From: JANRKH01 sp964351245
Lineage (GTDB): Bacteria > Pseudomonadota > Alphaproteobacteria > Rickettsiales > Rickettsiaceae
NCBI GenBank assembly: GCA_964351245.1
Contig: CAYGNF010000026.1
Span: 1-15,972, forward strand
Length of the DNA: 15,972 bases
Reading direction: 5' to 3'
The notes under the pieces: model-generated
What the model was told of the DNA's origin: nothing
Database searches by the model: none
The model's input: the letters and a program-made list of their open reading frames with translations, nothing else
Program-made: the position numbers and the translations under genes
Part shown: one piece after another, positions 14,748 through 15,972 of the stretch
Layout: each line of letters begins with the position of its first letter
How positions within the stretch are numbered: position 1 is the first letter of the stretch

Positions 14748-15972
14748 TCAACTCTTTATTGATATCACCTTTTTTCCTTGCATATATCCCTGTAGTACCG
14801 CTGGTATAGAAACAGATCCATCAGAATTTTGATAATTTTCTAATATTGCAACTATGGTTCTACCTACTGCTAAACCAGATCCATTTAATGTATGTGCAAA
14901 TTTAGTATTTAGCTGACCAAATTCTTTGTATCGTGCCTTTAATCTTCGTGCTTGAAAATCTCCACAATTAGAGCAGCTTGATATTTCTCTATATTTTTTT
15001 TGCCCAGGTAACCACACCTCTAAATCATATGTTTTTTGAGCGCAAAATCCTGTGTCACCTGCGCATAATAGCATTTTTCTGTAAGGTAGTTCTAGCTTTT
15101 TGAGTATAGTTTCGGCGGCATCGGTAATCACTTCATGTTCTTGGGATGATTCATCATCTGCTGTAATTGACACAAGTTCAACTTTACTGAATTGATGTAA
15201 TCTAATCATTCCCCTTGTATCTTTACCTGCTGCACCCGCTTCGGATCTAAAGCACGGAGTATATGCTGTAAGACGCATAGGTAGACGTTCTCTAGGTATA
15301 ATAGTATCTGCTACTAGATTCACCAAAGAAACTTCAGATGTAGGAATTAATCTATAGTGGTTTGAAGTAACAAAGGATTCGTCAGCAAACTTCGGCAATT
15401 GTCCGGCTTTATACATAGCATCATTTCTTACTATATAAGGAGGCGATATCTCAGTAAATCCAAATTGATTCACATGATTATCTATCATAAAACTAGCAAG
15501 AGCCCTTTCTAGCTGAGCAAGCGCGTTACTTAGAACAACAAATCTACTGCCAGACATTTTAGAAGCTGATGCGAAATCCATCATTTCAAGAGTTTCGCCA
15601 ATCTCGAAATGCTCTTTTGGATCACTTATCTCTTTAATATGACCGTACTGTTCTATTTCAATATTTGATTCATCATCCCTACCTTCTGGTACATCTAAAG
15701 CAAGGAGATTAGGTATTGTTTCTAAAATTTCTTGTAAACGATTATCAGACTGATTCTTAGATTCTAGTACTTCTAAGGTTTTTTTTAGCTCATCGGCTTT
15801 ACTTCTAAGATCCCGAAATTCTTTGCTAGTAGGATCCTTATATTTAGGAAATTCTTTAGAAATCTCATTTCTTTTTTGTTGAACTTGCTGAATCTCTGTG
15901 ATTAAATTTCTTTTTTCTGTTTCAAGATTGATGATTTGTGAAGATAGAGGACTTATTCCCCTAAGAGCAAGG
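14748..15972 (-). CDS. serS: Seryl-tRNA synthetase (partial, N-terminus outside window)
   Basis: SerRS charges tRNA-Ser with serine. The frame is open from 15971 to a TGA at 14750-14748, giving about 408 codons. The first roughly 20 residues of a normal 425-430-residue enzyme lie beyond the window. The visible N-terminal part is the tRNA-binding coiled coil (IINLETEKRNLITEIQQVQ, QQKRNEISKEF). Then come VPEGRDDESN and DPKEHFEIGETLEMMDF, the class II core with motif 2 (CFRSEAGAAGKDTRGMIRLH, about 15200-15260) and motif 3 (NGSGLAVGRTIVAILENYQ, about 14830-14890). Internal ATGs at 15587-15582 are not the start, because homology continues upstream. The gap to sco (209 nt) holds a tandem repeat. 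Confidence 0.97.
   Translation of the reverse strand, partial: LALRGISPLSSQIINLETEKRNLITEIQQVQQKRNEISKEFPKYKDPTSKEFRDLRSKADELKKTLEVLESKNQSDNRLQEILETIPNLLALDVPEGRDDESNIEIEQYGHIKEISDPKEHFEIGETLEMMDFASASKMSGSRFVVLSNALAQLERALASFMIDNHVNQFGFTEISPPYIVRNDAMYKAGQLPKFADESFVTSNHYRLIPTSEVSLVNLVADTIIPRERLPMRLTAYTPCFRSEAGAAGKDTRGMIRLHQFSKVELVSITADDESSQEHEVITDAAETILKKLELPYRKMLLCAGDTGFCAQKTYDLEVWLPGQKKYREISSCSNCGDFQARRLKARYKEFGQLNTKFAHTLNGSGLAVGRTIVAILENYQNSDGSVSIPAVLQGYMQGKKVISIKS

Noticed and set aside
15582..15587. ATG codons as the start of a short seryl-tRNA synthetase
   Set aside because: The frame continues upstream to the window edge with the SerRS coiled coil and the HFEIGE motif, so these are internal methionines.
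1..15972. CRISPR array, rRNA genes or replication origin
   Set aside because: No regularly spaced repeats, rRNA core sequences or clustered DnaA-box-like motifs were seen in the window.

Overview
The window is AT-rich DNA (by eye about one third G+C) and looks like the chromosome of an obligate intracellular or host-associated alphaproteobacterium, most likely of the Rickettsiales or a similar lineage. Four things suggest this: housekeeping genes of alphaproteobacterial type (bamE/rpmF/fabH, a SCO1/SenC protein, rplU-rpmA, serS, mraY); many decayed insertion sequences; a large eukaryote-like ankyrin-repeat protein; and little operon structure beyond small conserved pairs. The assignment rests on recognising families and their order, not on a database search.

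Layout. 1-249 is the 3' end of an unidentified gene. 250-1500 is a graveyard: a DUF1016/YhcG-type nuclease gene broken by an in-frame stop and cut short by an inverted IS5-family transposase fragment, followed by the C-terminal third of an IS982-family transposase. 1797-4985 is an intact 1062-codon gene. Its product has N-terminal helical repeats like those of FASTK/heptatricopeptide proteins, then a RAP domain (EIDGPTHY core), a lysine-rich linker and a C-terminal ankyrin region. This organelle-RNA-biology-like architecture is the most notable object in the window and a candidate host-directed effector. 5030-7471 (minus strand) holds bamE, then mraY with a class II aldolase/adducin-like gene 4 nt behind it.

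7571-8727 (plus strand) is rpmF-fabH, without the plsX gene that often lies between them. 8822-9757 is a complete but dead IS630-family element with 24-bp terminal inverted repeats (23/24 identical), two frameshifts and a stop. 9833-10237 (minus) encodes a small lipoprotein. 10529-13192 (plus) encodes an 887-residue ADP-forming acyl-CoA synthetase fused to a GNAT domain whose acetyl-CoA loop looks degenerate. It seems less AT-rich than its neighbours. 13237-14538 (minus) is sco, then rplU-rpmA. 14748 to the window end (minus) is serS, missing only its N-terminus.

The housekeeping genes cover peptidoglycan lipid I synthesis (mraY), outer-membrane assembly (bamE), fatty-acid initiation (fabH), translation (L32, L21, L27, SerRS) and cytochrome oxidase copper delivery (sco). 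The accessory interest lies in the RAP-ankyrin gene, the surrounding transposon scars and the CoA-ligase/GNAT fusion. No tRNA, rRNA, CRISPR array or replication origin was seen.
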